Assembly (NCBI GenBank): GCA_045113775.1
Contig: JBGUJH010000141.1
Span: 1-64,000 of the forward strand
Direction of reading: 5' to 3'
Origin: CAG-791 sp045113775
GTDB taxonomy: Bacteria; Bacillota; Clostridia; Lachnospirales; Lachnospiraceae
Length of the DNA: 64,000 nucleotides
Part shown: positions 35,972 to 44,823 of the stretch, piece by piece
Layout: the number at the start of each line of letters is the position of its first letter
How positions within the stretch are numbered: position 1 is the stretch's first letter
The notes under the pieces: generated by a model
What the model was told of the DNA's origin: nothing
The model's database searches: none
The model's input: the letters and a program-made list of their open reading frames with translations, nothing else
Made by a program: the position numbers and the translations under genes

Positions 35972-35972
35972 T

Positions 35973-36761
35973 TCAATCTCCTAAATACGCTTTGATAACT
36001 TCGGGGTTGGACTGGATCTCTTCAGGTGTTCCCTGTGCCAGCATCATGCCGTAGTTAAGTACGGTGATCCTCTCGCAGATTCCCATGACCAGCTTCATGT
36101 CGTGCTCGATCAGAAGGATCGCGATCTTAAAGTGGTCGCGGACAAAGCGGATCATATCCATCAGTTCTGCCGTCTCCTGCGGGTTCATGCCGGCTGCGGG
36201 CTCGTCCAGAAGCAGGAGCTTAGGATTTGTAGCGAGCGCTCTCGCAATCTCAAGGCGTCTCTGGGCACCGTAAGGGAGATTGCTGGCCAGATAATCCGCA
36301 TAACCGTCGAGTTCCATGATCTTGAGAAGATCTCTTGCTTTCTCGTCGATCTCTCTCTCACTCGCAAAGAACTTGGGAAGGCGAAGGATCGCCGTGATCG
36401 GAGAATAAGGAGTGACATTGTGGAAGCCGGTCTTTACATTGTCCAGGACGGTCAGATTGCCGAACAGACGGATATTCTGGAACGTCCTGGCAATGCCTGC
36501 CTTATTGATATCTACAACGCTCTTCCCTGCCGTATCCTTTCCGTCGAAGAATATTTTGCCTCTGGAAGGCTTATATACCTTTGTCAAAAGATTGAACACC
36601 GTGGTCTTACCGGCACCGTTGGGGCCGATCAGGCCCGCGATCTCACCGTCAAATACCTGGAGGTTAAGGTCGTTGACCGCGGTCAGACCGCCGAAGTCAA
36701 TTCCCAGTTCCTGTACGTCGAGGACAGGAGTCTTCCCGTTTTCAGCCATATTCTCAGCCAC
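35973..36761 (-). CDS. livG: Branched-chain amino acid ABC transporter ATP-binding protein LivG
   Basis: ATPase subunit of 262 residues. Walker A GPNGAGKTT, a LivG-type insertion around NIRLFGNLTVLDNVKTGFH, signature region LPYGAQRRLEIARAL and Walker B LLLLDEPAAGMNP, followed by LIEHDMKLV. The start is GTG at 36761, because AGGAGG lies 8 bases before it inside the end of livM; a TTG ten codons upstream has no site. It begins one base after the livM stop. Confidence 0.95.
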   Translation of the reverse strand: MAENMAENGKTPVLDVQELGIDFGGLTAVNDLNLQVFDGEIAGLIGPNGAGKTTVFNLLTKVYKPSRGKIFFDGKDTAGKSVVDINKAGIARTFQNIRLFGNLTVLDNVKTGFHNVTPYSPITAILRLPKFFASEREIDEKARDLLKIMELDGYADYLASNLPYGAQRRLEIARALATNPKLLLLDEPAAGMNPQETAELMDMIRFVRDHFKIAILLIEHDMKLVMGICERITVLNYGMMLAQGTPEEIQSNPEVIKAYLGD

Positions 36762-36762
36762 T

Positions 36763-37827
36763 TCAGGCACCTCCTTTCGCTTTTCCCGCAAACAGGCTCT
36801 TCCATCTGGTCATCAGCCATTCGTTGTTTGTCACCAGCATGATCACGATCAGGACTACCGCGTAGATCAGCATTCTGTAATCCTGAAGCGAGCGGAGCAG
36901 CTCCGGAAGCAGGATCAGGACTACTGTCGAAATGATCGTGCCTGTCATGTTGCCGAGTCCGCCCAGAACGACATAGACGAGGATCAGGATGGACGTATTG
37001 AAATCAAATTTGTTGGGGACCAGTGTTGAGTAGTTTAACCCGTAGAGAGCTCCCGCAGCACCTGCCAGAGAAGCTGAGGTGACGAAAGCCAGCATCTTGG
37101 TCCTGGAGATCGGGATACCCACTGATTCCGCAGCGATACGGTTGTCTCTCGCCGCCATGATCGCCCTTCCGCTTCTGGAAAACATCAGATTATAGACGAT
37201 CAGGAGCGCGATCAGTACGAGGACGATACCTACGGTGAAATTAGCTATTTTCTGTGTTCCGGTGGCACCCATGGGGCCGTTCAGCAGCATTTTGCCGCCG
37301 GGCTGCAGTTTAAATTTGCTTTCAACAAAACTGACGTGAAGTCCGTCACTATCCATTCCTATGTAAGCGTTCATCAGGATACTCTTGATGATCTGTCCGA
37401 AAGCGAGCGTCACGATGGCAAGATAGTCACCCTGAAGTGTCAGGACAGGTATTCCGATCACGAATCCGAACAGTCCTGCCAGTATAGCGCCGCAGACGAT
37501 CGCCAGGATCAGTCTGGGAATTCCGGCAGTGACAGTACCTGCCAGTATGCCGGATACACAGATTCCGCAGAACGCGCCGACACTCATAAATCCGGCCTGG
37601 CCCAGGTTCAGCTCGCCGGAAACGCCTACATTGAGATTAAGGCCGATGGCGGCAACTACATAACAGGTAATCGGGACCAGAAGGCTGGTAAAGAGGCTGT
37701 TCAGGTTCCCGGTCTTCATGAGGATCTCAACGACTATGTACGCGATGATCACGATCGCAAAAGAGAGAAAGCGGCCTCTCTGTTTTTTGTCTCCCGGAAG
37801 GGAAAGCATGCTTTTCTTTTCTTTCAT
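36763..37827 (-). CDS. livM: Branched-chain amino acid ABC transporter permease LivM
   Basis: Integral membrane permease of 354 residues with about ten hydrophobic helices. The LGLNLNVGVSGELNLGQAGFMSVGA stretch, split over the second and third helices, and the EAA-like loop RDNRIAAESVGIPISRTKM are typical of LivM. It pairs with LivH to form the channel. GGGGGAG lies 5 bases before the ATG. It follows livH by 12 bases. Confidence 0.95.
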   Translation of the reverse strand: MKEKKSMLSLPGDKKQRGRFLSFAIVIIAYIVVEILMKTGNLNSLFTSLLVPITCYVVAAIGLNLNVGVSGELNLGQAGFMSVGAFCGICVSGILAGTVTAGIPRLILAIVCGAILAGLFGFVIGIPVLTLQGDYLAIVTLAFGQIIKSILMNAYIGMDSDGLHVSFVESKFKLQPGGKMLLNGPMGATGTQKIANFTVGIVLVLIALLIVYNLMFSRSGRAIMAARDNRIAAESVGIPISRTKMLAFVTSASLAGAAGALYGLNYSTLVPNKFDFNTSILILVYVVLGGLGNMTGTIISTVVLILLPELLRSLQDYRMLIYAVVLIVIMLVTNNEWLMTRWKSLFAGKAKGGA

Positions 37828-37839
37828 CTTTTCTCCCCC

Positions 37840-38715
37840 TTAGACCTTGACGTTGATCTTCTTACCGAGAAGACCTGTGGGCTTGACCATGAGGATCACG
37901 ATCAGGACACCGAAAACAATGGCATCAGACAGCTGCGTAGAGATATAAGCCTTTGCGAAGATTTCAATGATGCCGAGAAGAAGTCCTCCGACAAAAGCAC
38001 CGGGGATCGATCCGATACCGCCGAATACTGCTGCCGTAAATGCCTTGATACCGGGCATTGATCCCATAGTCGGATAGACCGACGGATATGTGGAAGCCAG
38101 CAGCACAGAGGCGATCGCGGCAAGACCGGAACCAATCGCGAAAGTAATTGAAATGATCATATTTACATTGATGCCCATCAGCATAGACGCGCCCTTATCT
38201 TCGGAACATGCGCGCATCGCGCTTCCGGTCTTCGTTTTGTTGATGAAGAGTGTGAGGCAGACCATAACCACAATACAGGTCATGATAGTGATCAATGTGA
38301 GATAGGACACGGTCGCGGAACCGAGAGAAATGCCTCCCGTACTGATCACGGAAGGAAACACCTTGCTTGAAGATGACCAGAGAAGCTGCGCGCCGTTCTG
38401 AAGGAAATAGCTCACGCCGATCGCGGTAATCAGGACAGCGAGGCTGGGAGCCTGTCTCAGCGGCTTATAGGCCAGTCTCTCGATCACTACGCCCAAACAT
38501 GTGCATACTGCTGCGGCTGCCAGTACAGCCAGAGGAAGCGGTAATGAGAATTTGGTAATAGCAAAGAACGCGATATAGGCCCCGACCATAATGATGTCGC
38601 CGTGTGCGAAATTGAGCATCTTGGCAATGCCGTACACCATCGTGTAGCCGAGCGCGATGATCGCGTATACACTGCCGAGCCCCAATCCGTTGATCAAATA
38701 GGATAGAAACTGCAT
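37840..38715 (-). CDS. livH: Branched-chain amino acid ABC transporter permease LivH
   Basis: Membrane permease of 291 residues with eight or more helices. The N-terminal QFLSYLINGLGLGSVYAIIALGYTMVYGI block, read in pieces, and MLNFAHGDIIMVGAY are the LivH hallmarks. The cytoplasmic loop ACSEDKGASMLMGINVNMI contacts the ATPase. First gene after the terminator that separates it from livJ. Confidence 0.95.
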   Translation of the reverse strand: MQFLSYLINGLGLGSVYAIIALGYTMVYGIAKMLNFAHGDIIMVGAYIAFFAITKFSLPLPLAVLAAAAVCTCLGVVIERLAYKPLRQAPSLAVLITAIGVSYFLQNGAQLLWSSSSKVFPSVISTGGISLGSATVSYLTLITIMTCIVVMVCLTLFINKTKTGSAMRACSEDKGASMLMGINVNMIISITFAIGSGLAAIASVLLASTYPSVYPTMGSMPGIKAFTAAVFGGIGSIPGAFVGGLLLGIIEIFAKAYISTQLSDAIVFGVLIVILMVKPTGLLGKKINVKV

Positions 38716-38754
38716 GTCTGTCTTCCTCTCTTCTATCTGAGATACTATATCTGA

Positions 38755-38790
38755 GGTAAAAACAGGAAGCCCGCACGGAGGCGGGCTTTA
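38755..38790 (-). terminator. Intercistronic terminator between livJ and livH
   Basis: An 8-bp stem AAGCCCGC / GCGGGCTT with a six-base loop, then TCCTGTTTTT on the minus strand. Partial termination here would give more binding protein than permease, a common pattern in ABC importers. Confidence 0.75.
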
Positions 38791-38827
38791 GCCTGTTTAC
38801 AATCTGAAATACCTTCACAAAAAACAA

Positions 38828-40105
38828 TTAGTCTTCAACACCTACGTAAACGCCGTTCTGGATCACAACAGCCTTGGGGGACTTTGTGACTTCGCCGTTT
38901 GCGTTCCATGTCATTTCAGAGCCTGTAAGGCCGCTGAATGTCATAGATGTGAACTGCTCGACGAGCTTAGCGCAAATGTCCTGGGAGCTCATGTCAGCTG
39001 TGACACCTGCCGCCTCGCATGCCTGCGCGATCGCATAAATGCAGTCATAAGAGTCAGCTGCGAACTGGTTCGGGACCTCTCCGAATTTCTCTTTGTACTT
39101 ATTTACGAAGTTGACTGTAAGCTCATCGGTAGCATCTGCTGAGAAAGGAGTAAGCAGGTAGACGCCTTCTGCAAGAGAAGTATCGAAGCCTTCCAGACCG
39201 AGAATTCCGTCCATACCGTCAACGCCGAAGAATGTAGGCTTGTAGCCCATTCCGTTCGCCTGTGTGAGGATCAGGGAAGCGGGATCATAGTAGATCGGCA
39301 GGAAAAGGACGTCAGCGCCGGCTTCCTGAGCTTTTCCGAGCTGTACAGTGAAGTCCTGTGCGTTGGAATCATCAAATGTTCCCTCATAGACGACCTCGAG
39401 ATTCTTGGTGGCTGCCTCTGCCACGAATGTGTCGTGGATACCCTTGGAATAGTTGTCATCGTTCTTATAGATGATACCGACCTTGGTTCCGAGATCAGTG
39501 TGTGCGGAGATGTAGTCAGCACTTGCAATTCCCTGGTTGGGGTCTGTGAAGCACATCTGGAAGACATTTCCGAAAGCGCCGGAAAGGTTGTCAGGATCCG
39601 CGAAGATGACGGCGGGGTTAGATCCGGAAGGGGTGATCGCGAAGATCTTGTCCTCTGCATAGGAAGGGGAAACCGCTGCGCCGGGTGTGGAAGTAACAGT
39701 TGCGAGAGAAACCTGCATACCCCAGTCCTTGAGAACGCCGTAAGCAGTGACTGCCTTCTCGGGATCGTGCGCGTCGTCCTGCATATTAAGCTCAAACTGA
39801 ATTCCGCCCTTGGCATTGACTTCTTCGACAGCGATCTCAGCAGCATTCTTGACTGCCTGTCCGTAAACAGCTGCGGGGCCTGTCAGAGGGCCGGAGCCGC
39901 CGATCTTGATCTTAGCGCCTGTATCTGCGCTCTGTGCATCATCGGCCGCCGCACCGTTGTCAGCAGGTGCGCTCTCCTCAGTTGCTGCGCCATTGTCAGC
40001 AGGTGCTGAGCTGCTTGCGCTGCTTGAGCCGCCGCATGCCGTCATAGCTGCTGCCATACATACGGACATAGCTACTGCAAGACTGGTTTTAAAGAGTTTT
40101 TTCAT
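38828..40105 (-). CDS. livJ: Branched-chain amino acid ABC transporter substrate-binding lipoprotein
   Basis: Extracytoplasmic receptor of 425 residues. The signal peptide ends in a lipobox MTAC with the lipid-bearing cysteine at C24. A Ser/Ala/Asp-rich linker follows with the octapeptide APADNGAA repeated (encoded at about 39950-40010). The periplasmic-binding fold then starts at KIKIGGSGPLTGPAAVYGQ. The GGSGPLTGP start and the late VNKYKEKFGEVPNQFAADSYDC segment fit the Leu/Ile/Val receptor family, although the exact ligand is not proven. GGGAGG lies 9 bases before the ATG. First gene of the liv cluster, under the palindromic promoter at 40150. Confidence 0.93.
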   Translation of the reverse strand: MKKLFKTSLAVAMSVCMAAAMTACGGSSSASSSAPADNGAATEESAPADNGAAADDAQSADTGAKIKIGGSGPLTGPAAVYGQAVKNAAEIAVEEVNAKGGIQFELNMQDDAHDPEKAVTAYGVLKDWGMQVSLATVTSTPGAAVSPSYAEDKIFAITPSGSNPAVIFADPDNLSGAFGNVFQMCFTDPNQGIASADYISAHTDLGTKVGIIYKNDDNYSKGIHDTFVAEAATKNLEVVYEGTFDDSNAQDFTVQLGKAQEAGADVLFLPIYYDPASLILTQANGMGYKPTFFGVDGMDGILGLEGFDTSLAEGVYLLTPFSADATDELTVNFVNKYKEKFGEVPNQFAADSYDCIYAIAQACEAAGVTADMSSQDICAKLVEQFTSMTFSGLTGSEMTWNANGEVTKSPKAVVIQNGVYVGVED

Positions 40106-40149
40106 AATATCTATCCTCCCTTATGAATAGTTTGGCTTTATAAATCGCC

Positions 40150-40187
40150 AATGAAGTAATTATAAAATTTTCATTACTTCATTGCAA
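40150..40187 (-). promoter_or_regulatory. livJ promoter covered by a palindrome
   Basis: TTGCAA (40182-40187), 17 bases, TATAAT (40159-40164) on the minus strand. A perfect inverted repeat AATGAAGTAAT, twelve bases, ATTACTTCATT (40150-40183) spans it from the -35 edge past the -10. This is an excellent position for a repressor. It does not match the CodY box that I know. Confidence 0.75.
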
Positions 40188-40235
40188 TAGCGTTTCAAAG
40201 CATTATTTAAATAAAATACAACTCAAAGGTAAACT

Positions 40236-40730
40236 TCATTCATGTCCGGAAGCCGCCAGATAAGCTGCGGATTGTTTAAGATAGAATTCTATGTTCTCCA
40301 TGTTGCTGTCAAGATCCTCTTTTGTAACTTTGCGCACTACTCTGGCGGGGCTGCCCACCGCCACGCTGTTGTCAGGTATCACTGTGCCGCCGGTGACCAG
40401 AGCTCCCGCCCCGATCACACAATTCTTGCCGATCACCGCGCCGTTCATAACAGTTGCGTGCATGCCGATCAGGGAATTGTCTCCGACCGTGCAGCCGTGC
40501 AGAAGAGCCAGATGTCCTACCGAAACATTCTTGCCGACTATAGTCGGAAGTCCTTTATGGGTGTGGATCACACAGTTGTCCTGAATATTTGAACCCTCTC
40601 CCACTACGATCCTGTCATCATCTCCCCTTAGGACAGCATTGAACCATACACTGCTGTTTTTTTCCAAGGTCACATCGCCGATCACTCTGGCTCCTTCTGC
40701 GATAAAAACCGATTTGTCTATATAACCCAT
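40236..40730 (-). CDS. Gamma carbonic anhydrase family protein
   Basis: Left-handed beta-helix protein of 164 residues built from hexapeptide repeats (for example AVLRGDDDRIVVGEGSNIQD). The metal-binding histidines of gamma-class anhydrases are present in CVIHTHKG and VGHLALLHGC. The family (YrdA/PaaY-like) is often annotated as carbonic anhydrase, but activity varies. GGAGG lies 7 bases before the ATG. Upstream of the liv cluster on the same strand, divergent from the zinc-ribbon gene. Confidence 0.88.
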   Translation of the reverse strand: MGYIDKSVFIAEGARVIGDVTLEKNSSVWFNAVLRGDDDRIVVGEGSNIQDNCVIHTHKGLPTIVGKNVSVGHLALLHGCTVGDNSLIGMHATVMNGAVIGKNCVIGAGALVTGGTVIPDNSVAVGSPARVVRKVTKEDLDSNMENIEFYLKQSAAYLAASGHE

Positions 40731-40908
40731 CCTCAGTCCTCCTTACTGATCAGTCTCATTATGAAGCATCAGAATTGATCGAATCCTGCCTATTGACCGC
40801 CCTCCGAGATCAATGATGCCTGAGCGCATATGATATGTTATTATAACTAATGGATTGAAATACATCAAATTCCCCTATGGAGACTACTGCGGGAGGAAAG
40901 CGTGAATT

Positions 40909-42540
40909 ATGTACAATTGCCCTAATTGCAGCGGGAATCTGAGTTTTGACATAGCTTCGCAGAAGCTAATGTGCGACTATTGCAAGACACAGCTTGACCC
41001 CTATGAATACCAGAAGACCCAAGACGCCGGGGAAAGTGACATGTTCGGCGTCACTGTCTTTACCTGTCCCCAGTGCGGCGGCGAGATCATGACGACGAAC
41101 GTCACTGCGGCCGGTTTCTGCACTTACTGCGGCGCATCCACGATCCTGGACAGCAGGATGAGCAGCGAGAAGCGTCCGACACACATCATTCCATTCACTC
41201 ATACCAAGGAAGACTGCAGGAAATCCTATTCTTCGCTCGTCAGGAAAGCTCTGTTCGCGCCTCGTGAGTTAAGGGACCCGGAGTTCCTTGACAGGTTCCG
41301 CGGAATCTATATTCCCTATTGGGTCTACAACTACTCATTTAACGGCAATATGGATCTGACAGGAACTAAGTCCTTCCGCAGAGGTGATTACATGATCACC
41401 GAGCACTACAGGCTGTCCGGTGAGGTCGACGCCGGTTACAGGGGACTCACACATGACGCATCCTCTTCCTTCGATGACAATGTCGCCGCCGCGATCGCGC
41501 CTTTTGAAGCCGCCAAAATGCAGCCTTTTACGCCCTCAATCCTCTGCGGTTTTTACGCTGACGCTCCGGACGTGGACAGTGCGGTATACGAGGAAGACAT
41601 ACTGGATGTCATTTCCGAGGATTCGATCAGCAGGCTCTCGGGCGTCCCCGTCTACCGCAATGCGGGCGCTTCAATGCCGTCTGCTGAAGACTTCAAAGAG
41701 AAACTGCGAGGCTCTTCTTTGCTTATAAATGAAGAGAAACCTGTGTGCGCTTACCTTCCCGTCTGGTTCCTGACTTACAGAAATAAAGACCGCGTCGCGT
41801 ACGCGGTCATGAACGGAAGCACCGGGAAACTTACAGCTGACCTGCCCGTTGACACCCGCAAGTATCTGCTGGGAAGCATTCTTCTGGCAGTACCTCTTTT
41901 CGCAGTACTGGCGTTTTTATTTACTTTGACCGGCCAGATGGTCCTGACTGCTTCCTCGGTGCTGGCTCTGATCAGCATGGTCCTTTACGGAACAGAGATC
42001 GCTGCGATCTCAAACAAAGATTCCCGCGCCGGGGACAAAGGCTTCCGGTCAGGTTCCGATACAGATACACCTGTACGGACAGGCTCCGGGACTAAAAAGA
42101 AGAATTCACCCGGATCCATAGTAAAAAAAGCGGCGGGTATGTTGTGGACTCTCGTGATCATCATCCTGTTCCTTTTCAATTTTCTGTCCGGTTCCTTCCC
42201 TGTTACTGATATAGGATTCACCGGATATAAGATCTATGGAGGTATTTCCCTGGCAGCTCTGCTGGGACTGTTAATATACGCATTTACTGCTGCCAAGACT
42301 GAAATGGCAAGAAAGAACCTTTTCCTGCACTCTCTCGGTGCCATCCTTGCCGTGATCGCCTCGGGTGTGATCCTGATTTGGAATCCGGTCAGCGACCTCT
42401 GGTTCTACGGCGGGGCGATCCTTTCGGCGGTCGGCGTATGCCTTACATTTATGGGGATCATCGGCAAATACAATATTTTGGCGACCAGGCCTCTCCCCAC
42501 ATTCTATGACAGAAAAGGAGGAAACGACCGTGCGAAATAA
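40909..42540 (+). CDS. Double zinc-ribbon, multi-pass membrane protein
   Basis: Protein of 543 residues. Two zinc ribbons of the TFIIB type occupy the N-terminus, with cysteines C4, C7, C22, C25 and C53, C56, C71, C74. A soluble part rich in beta structure follows (about 90-310, including YIPYWVYNYSF and YLPVWFLTYR). The last 220 residues contain about six hydrophobic helices. Such proteins are seen in Lachnospiraceae, usually with a TPM-domain partner; function unknown. Here the next gene is the TPM protein and overlaps it by 11 bases, which suggests a physical or regulatory pair. Confidence 0.82.
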   Translation: MYNCPNCSGNLSFDIASQKLMCDYCKTQLDPYEYQKTQDAGESDMFGVTVFTCPQCGGEIMTTNVTAAGFCTYCGASTILDSRMSSEKRPTHIIPFTHTKEDCRKSYSSLVRKALFAPRELRDPEFLDRFRGIYIPYWVYNYSFNGNMDLTGTKSFRRGDYMITEHYRLSGEVDAGYRGLTHDASSSFDDNVAAAIAPFEAAKMQPFTPSILCGFYADAPDVDSAVYEEDILDVISEDSISRLSGVPVYRNAGASMPSAEDFKEKLRGSSLLINEEKPVCAYLPVWFLTYRNKDRVAYAVMNGSTGKLTADLPVDTRKYLLGSILLAVPLFAVLAFLFTLTGQMVLTASSVLALISMVLYGTEIAAISNKDSRAGDKGFRSGSDTDTPVRTGSGTKKKNSPGSIVKKAAGMLWTLVIIILFLFNFLSGSFPVTDIGFTGYKIYGGISLAALLGLLIYAFTAAKTEMARKNLFLHSLGAILAVIASGVILIWNPVSDLWFYGGAILSAVGVCLTFMGIIGKYNILATRPLPTFYDRKGGNDRAK

Positions 42541-43324
42541 AAACCTGAGTCAAGTATTATCGTGCCTGATCCTCTCCATGGTGATCGTCAGCCTGAGCAC
42601 TCTGACTGTCCGCGCCGACGGATCCTTCTTCGTATACACCAACCCGCAGACAGGATATTCCATCTATATCGACGACGGGGAAGACCTTCTCACGGAATCC
42701 GAAGAAGCCGCCCTGATCGAAGACATGAAGCCTGTTACCGAATTCGGGAATGCCGGATTTATTAGCTGCGAGAATAATGATCAATCTACTTCCTCCTATT
42801 CCTCACAGAAGTACGCTGCCCTGTTCGGCACTGAAAGCGGCTCGCTCCTCGTGATCGACATGGGAATGCGTGAATTCTATATTAAGAATAATGGGGAAAT
42901 CAGCAAGGTCATAACCAACGCGTATTCAAATACGATCTCAGACAATATTTACCGTTACGCTGCACGAGGTGAGTACTATAAGTGCGCTTCATCCTGTTTC
43001 GAACAGATCTATACACTTTTGTCGGGCGGCAGAATTGCCCAGCCTATGCGCTATATCAGCGCGGCACTTCTGGCGCTGATCCTCGGGCTCCTCATAAACT
43101 ATCTTCTTGTGCGTGCTCTCTCGACTCCCAAAAAGGCAGGTGCGGCAGAGGTCATCGACGCGGCCAAGGTGGACTTCATTCTCAGACATCCCACCGCCAA
43201 TCTCGACCATACGACCAGAGTCTACAGTCCTGTCCGGTCTTCCGGGGGAAGCGGCGGCGGCAGCCGCGGAGGCGGCGGAGGCGGCGGACACAGCGGCGGA
43301 AGCGGCGGCGGACACCGGTTCTGA
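42530..43324 (+). CDS. TPM domain membrane protein with Gly/His-rich tail
   Basis: Protein of 264 residues. An N-terminal signal peptide ends near VRADG. A TPM (YgcG/Psb32-like) domain spans about residues 30-165, starting at TGYSIYIDDGEDLLTESEEAAL. One membrane helix lies near 180-200 (ISAALLALILGLLINYLL). The final 35 residues are Gly/Ser with histidines, a known ending of YgcG-type proteins. The start is GTG 42530, with AAGGAGG 8 bases before it; the longer ATG frame would begin upstream of that site. Coupled to the zinc-ribbon gene by an 11-base overlap. Confidence 0.85.
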   Translation: MRNKNLSQVLSCLILSMVIVSLSTLTVRADGSFFVYTNPQTGYSIYIDDGEDLLTESEEAALIEDMKPVTEFGNAGFISCENNDQSTSSYSSQKYAALFGTESGSLLVIDMGMREFYIKNNGEISKVITNAYSNTISDNIYRYAARGEYYKCASSCFEQIYTLLSGGRIAQPMRYISAALLALILGLLINYLLVRALSTPKKAGAAEVIDAAKVDFILRHPTANLDHTTRVYSPVRSSGGSGGGSRGGGGGGGHSGGSGGGHRF

Positions 43325-43341
43325 CTATTACGGCGTAATTG

Positions 43342-43375
43342 AAAAAGGCGGCACTCAGCGGTGCCGCCTTTTTTT
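43342..43375. terminator. Bidirectional terminator between the TPM gene and radA
   Basis: A stem AAAAAGGCGGCAC / GGTGCCGCCTTTTT with a TCAGC loop. T run on both strands, serving the two convergent operons. Confidence 0.9.
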
Positions 43376-43404
43376 CGTGTTAATTCCAGCTAAAACTCTT
43401 TGTC

Positions 43405-44823
43405 TCAGCATTCTGCCAGATACTCTGAAAGCTGCCCGATCCCTCTGATCGGGATCAGTTTCATATTATCCGGCACTTTGATACCTTTCGCGCTCGAGGC
43501 CGGCAGAATACAGCTGTGGAAACCGAGCTTGGCCGCCTCCTGCACTCTGTTTTCAGCCATGGATACGGATCTTACTTCTCCTGAAAGCCCTACCTCACCA
43601 AATACGATCAGATCATCCGGAACTGCTGTGTTCCTGAATCCGGACAGGATTGCCATTACAATTCCAAGATCCAGCGCAGGTTCTGTCTGCCGGATTCCAC
43701 CGGCCAGATTTATATACGCGTCATATTGGGACAACGGGATATTCATCCTCTTTTCCAATACTGCCATCAGTACACTCACTCTGTTTGCATCTGTACCTGT
43801 GGACTGTCTCCTGGGATAACCGAAACTGGTAGGTACGACCAGGGCCTGAACTTCTGTGAGGACCGGCCTGGTCCCTTCCATGGAACAGGTCACAACGGAT
43901 CCGCTCGCGCCCAGCGGCCGCCCGCTCAGCATATATTCTGAAGGGTTGAGGACTTCCACCAGTCCTTCTTTTCTCATCTCGAAGATCCCTATCTCGTTTG
44001 TGGAACCGAATCGGTTTTTAACGCCTCTCAGGATCCTGTAAGAAGCATAACGGTCTCCTTCAAAATAGAGAACGGTATCCACCATATGCTCCAGTACACG
44101 GGGGCCTGCCACTGTTCCTTCCTTGGTCACATGCCCGACAATAAAGAAAGTGATCCCCATCTCTTTGGCAAGCCTCAGGAGCACAGCCGTTGTCTCGCGT
44201 ACCTGGGAGACGCTGCCCGGCGCGGAAGCTACTTCGTCGCTGTACATGGTCTGGATGGAATCGATCACCACTGCCTGCGGCTTGTCCCTTGAGACCAGTT
44301 CCGTAATGATCTCAAGATTCGTCTCGCACAGGAACTTCAGGGAATCAGGCGCTCCGCCGATCCGCGAAGCCCTGAGTTTGATCTGTCTCAGGGATTCCTC
44401 TCCCGAAATATACAGGACTTTAATTCCTCCCCTCGCCATAAAACAGGAAGTCTGCAGAAGGATCGTGGATTTACCGATCCCGGGGTCTCCGCCGACCAGG
44501 ACCAGTGAACCTGCTACCGCGCCGCCGCCGAGAACGCGGTCCAGCTCTCCGAAGCCGGTAGAAAAACGGGTCTCCTCCGCTTCTTCTACACAAGACAGGG
44601 AGATCGGTCTTATGCTGTGGTTGTTTCCGCCCAGGGCAAACCCCGAAGCTGCAGAAGAAATGCCCCTCTGCGCACCCGCGGACGCCTTTGCCGGGGTGAT
44701 CCGTACAGGCTCCTCGACCATCGTATTCCAAGCCTTACAGGCAGGACACTGTCCTGCCCATTTGGCTGACTCATATCCGCACTCCTGGCAAAAGAATGCC
44801 GTTTTTCTCTTATTCCCTGCCAT
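43405..44823 (-). CDS. radA: DNA repair protein RadA
   Basis: RecA-like branch-migration helicase of 472 residues. The zinc finger has cysteines C12, C15, C26 and C29. Walker A is GGDPGIGKST, the RadA signature is KNRFGSTNEIG, and a Lon-like C-terminal domain follows. It processes recombination intermediates alongside RecA. The start overlaps the end of clpC by 14 bases, so it is translated from the same message. The clpC-radA pairing is common in Firmicutes. Confidence 0.96.
   Translation of the reverse strand: MAGNKRKTAFFCQECGYESAKWAGQCPACKAWNTMVEEPVRITPAKASAGAQRGISSAASGFALGGNNHSIRPISLSCVEEAEETRFSTGFGELDRVLGGGAVAGSLVLVGGDPGIGKSTILLQTSCFMARGGIKVLYISGEESLRQIKLRASRIGGAPDSLKFLCETNLEIITELVSRDKPQAVVIDSIQTMYSDEVASAPGSVSQVRETTAVLLRLAKEMGITFFIVGHVTKEGTVAGPRVLEHMVDTVLYFEGDRYASYRILRGVKNRFGSTNEIGIFEMRKEGLVEVLNPSEYMLSGRPLGASGSVVTCSMEGTRPVLTEVQALVVPTSFGYPRRQSTGTDANRVSVLMAVLEKRMNIPLSQYDAYINLAGGIRQTEPALDLGIVMAILSGFRNTAVPDDLIVFGEVGLSGEVRSVSMAENRVQEAAKLGFHSCILPASSAKGIKVPDNMKLIPIRGIGQLSEYLAEC

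Noticed and set aside
43245..43320. GC-rich repetitive stretch
   Set aside because: Codes for the Gly/Ser/His tail of the TPM protein; the repeat arises from GGC/GGA codons.
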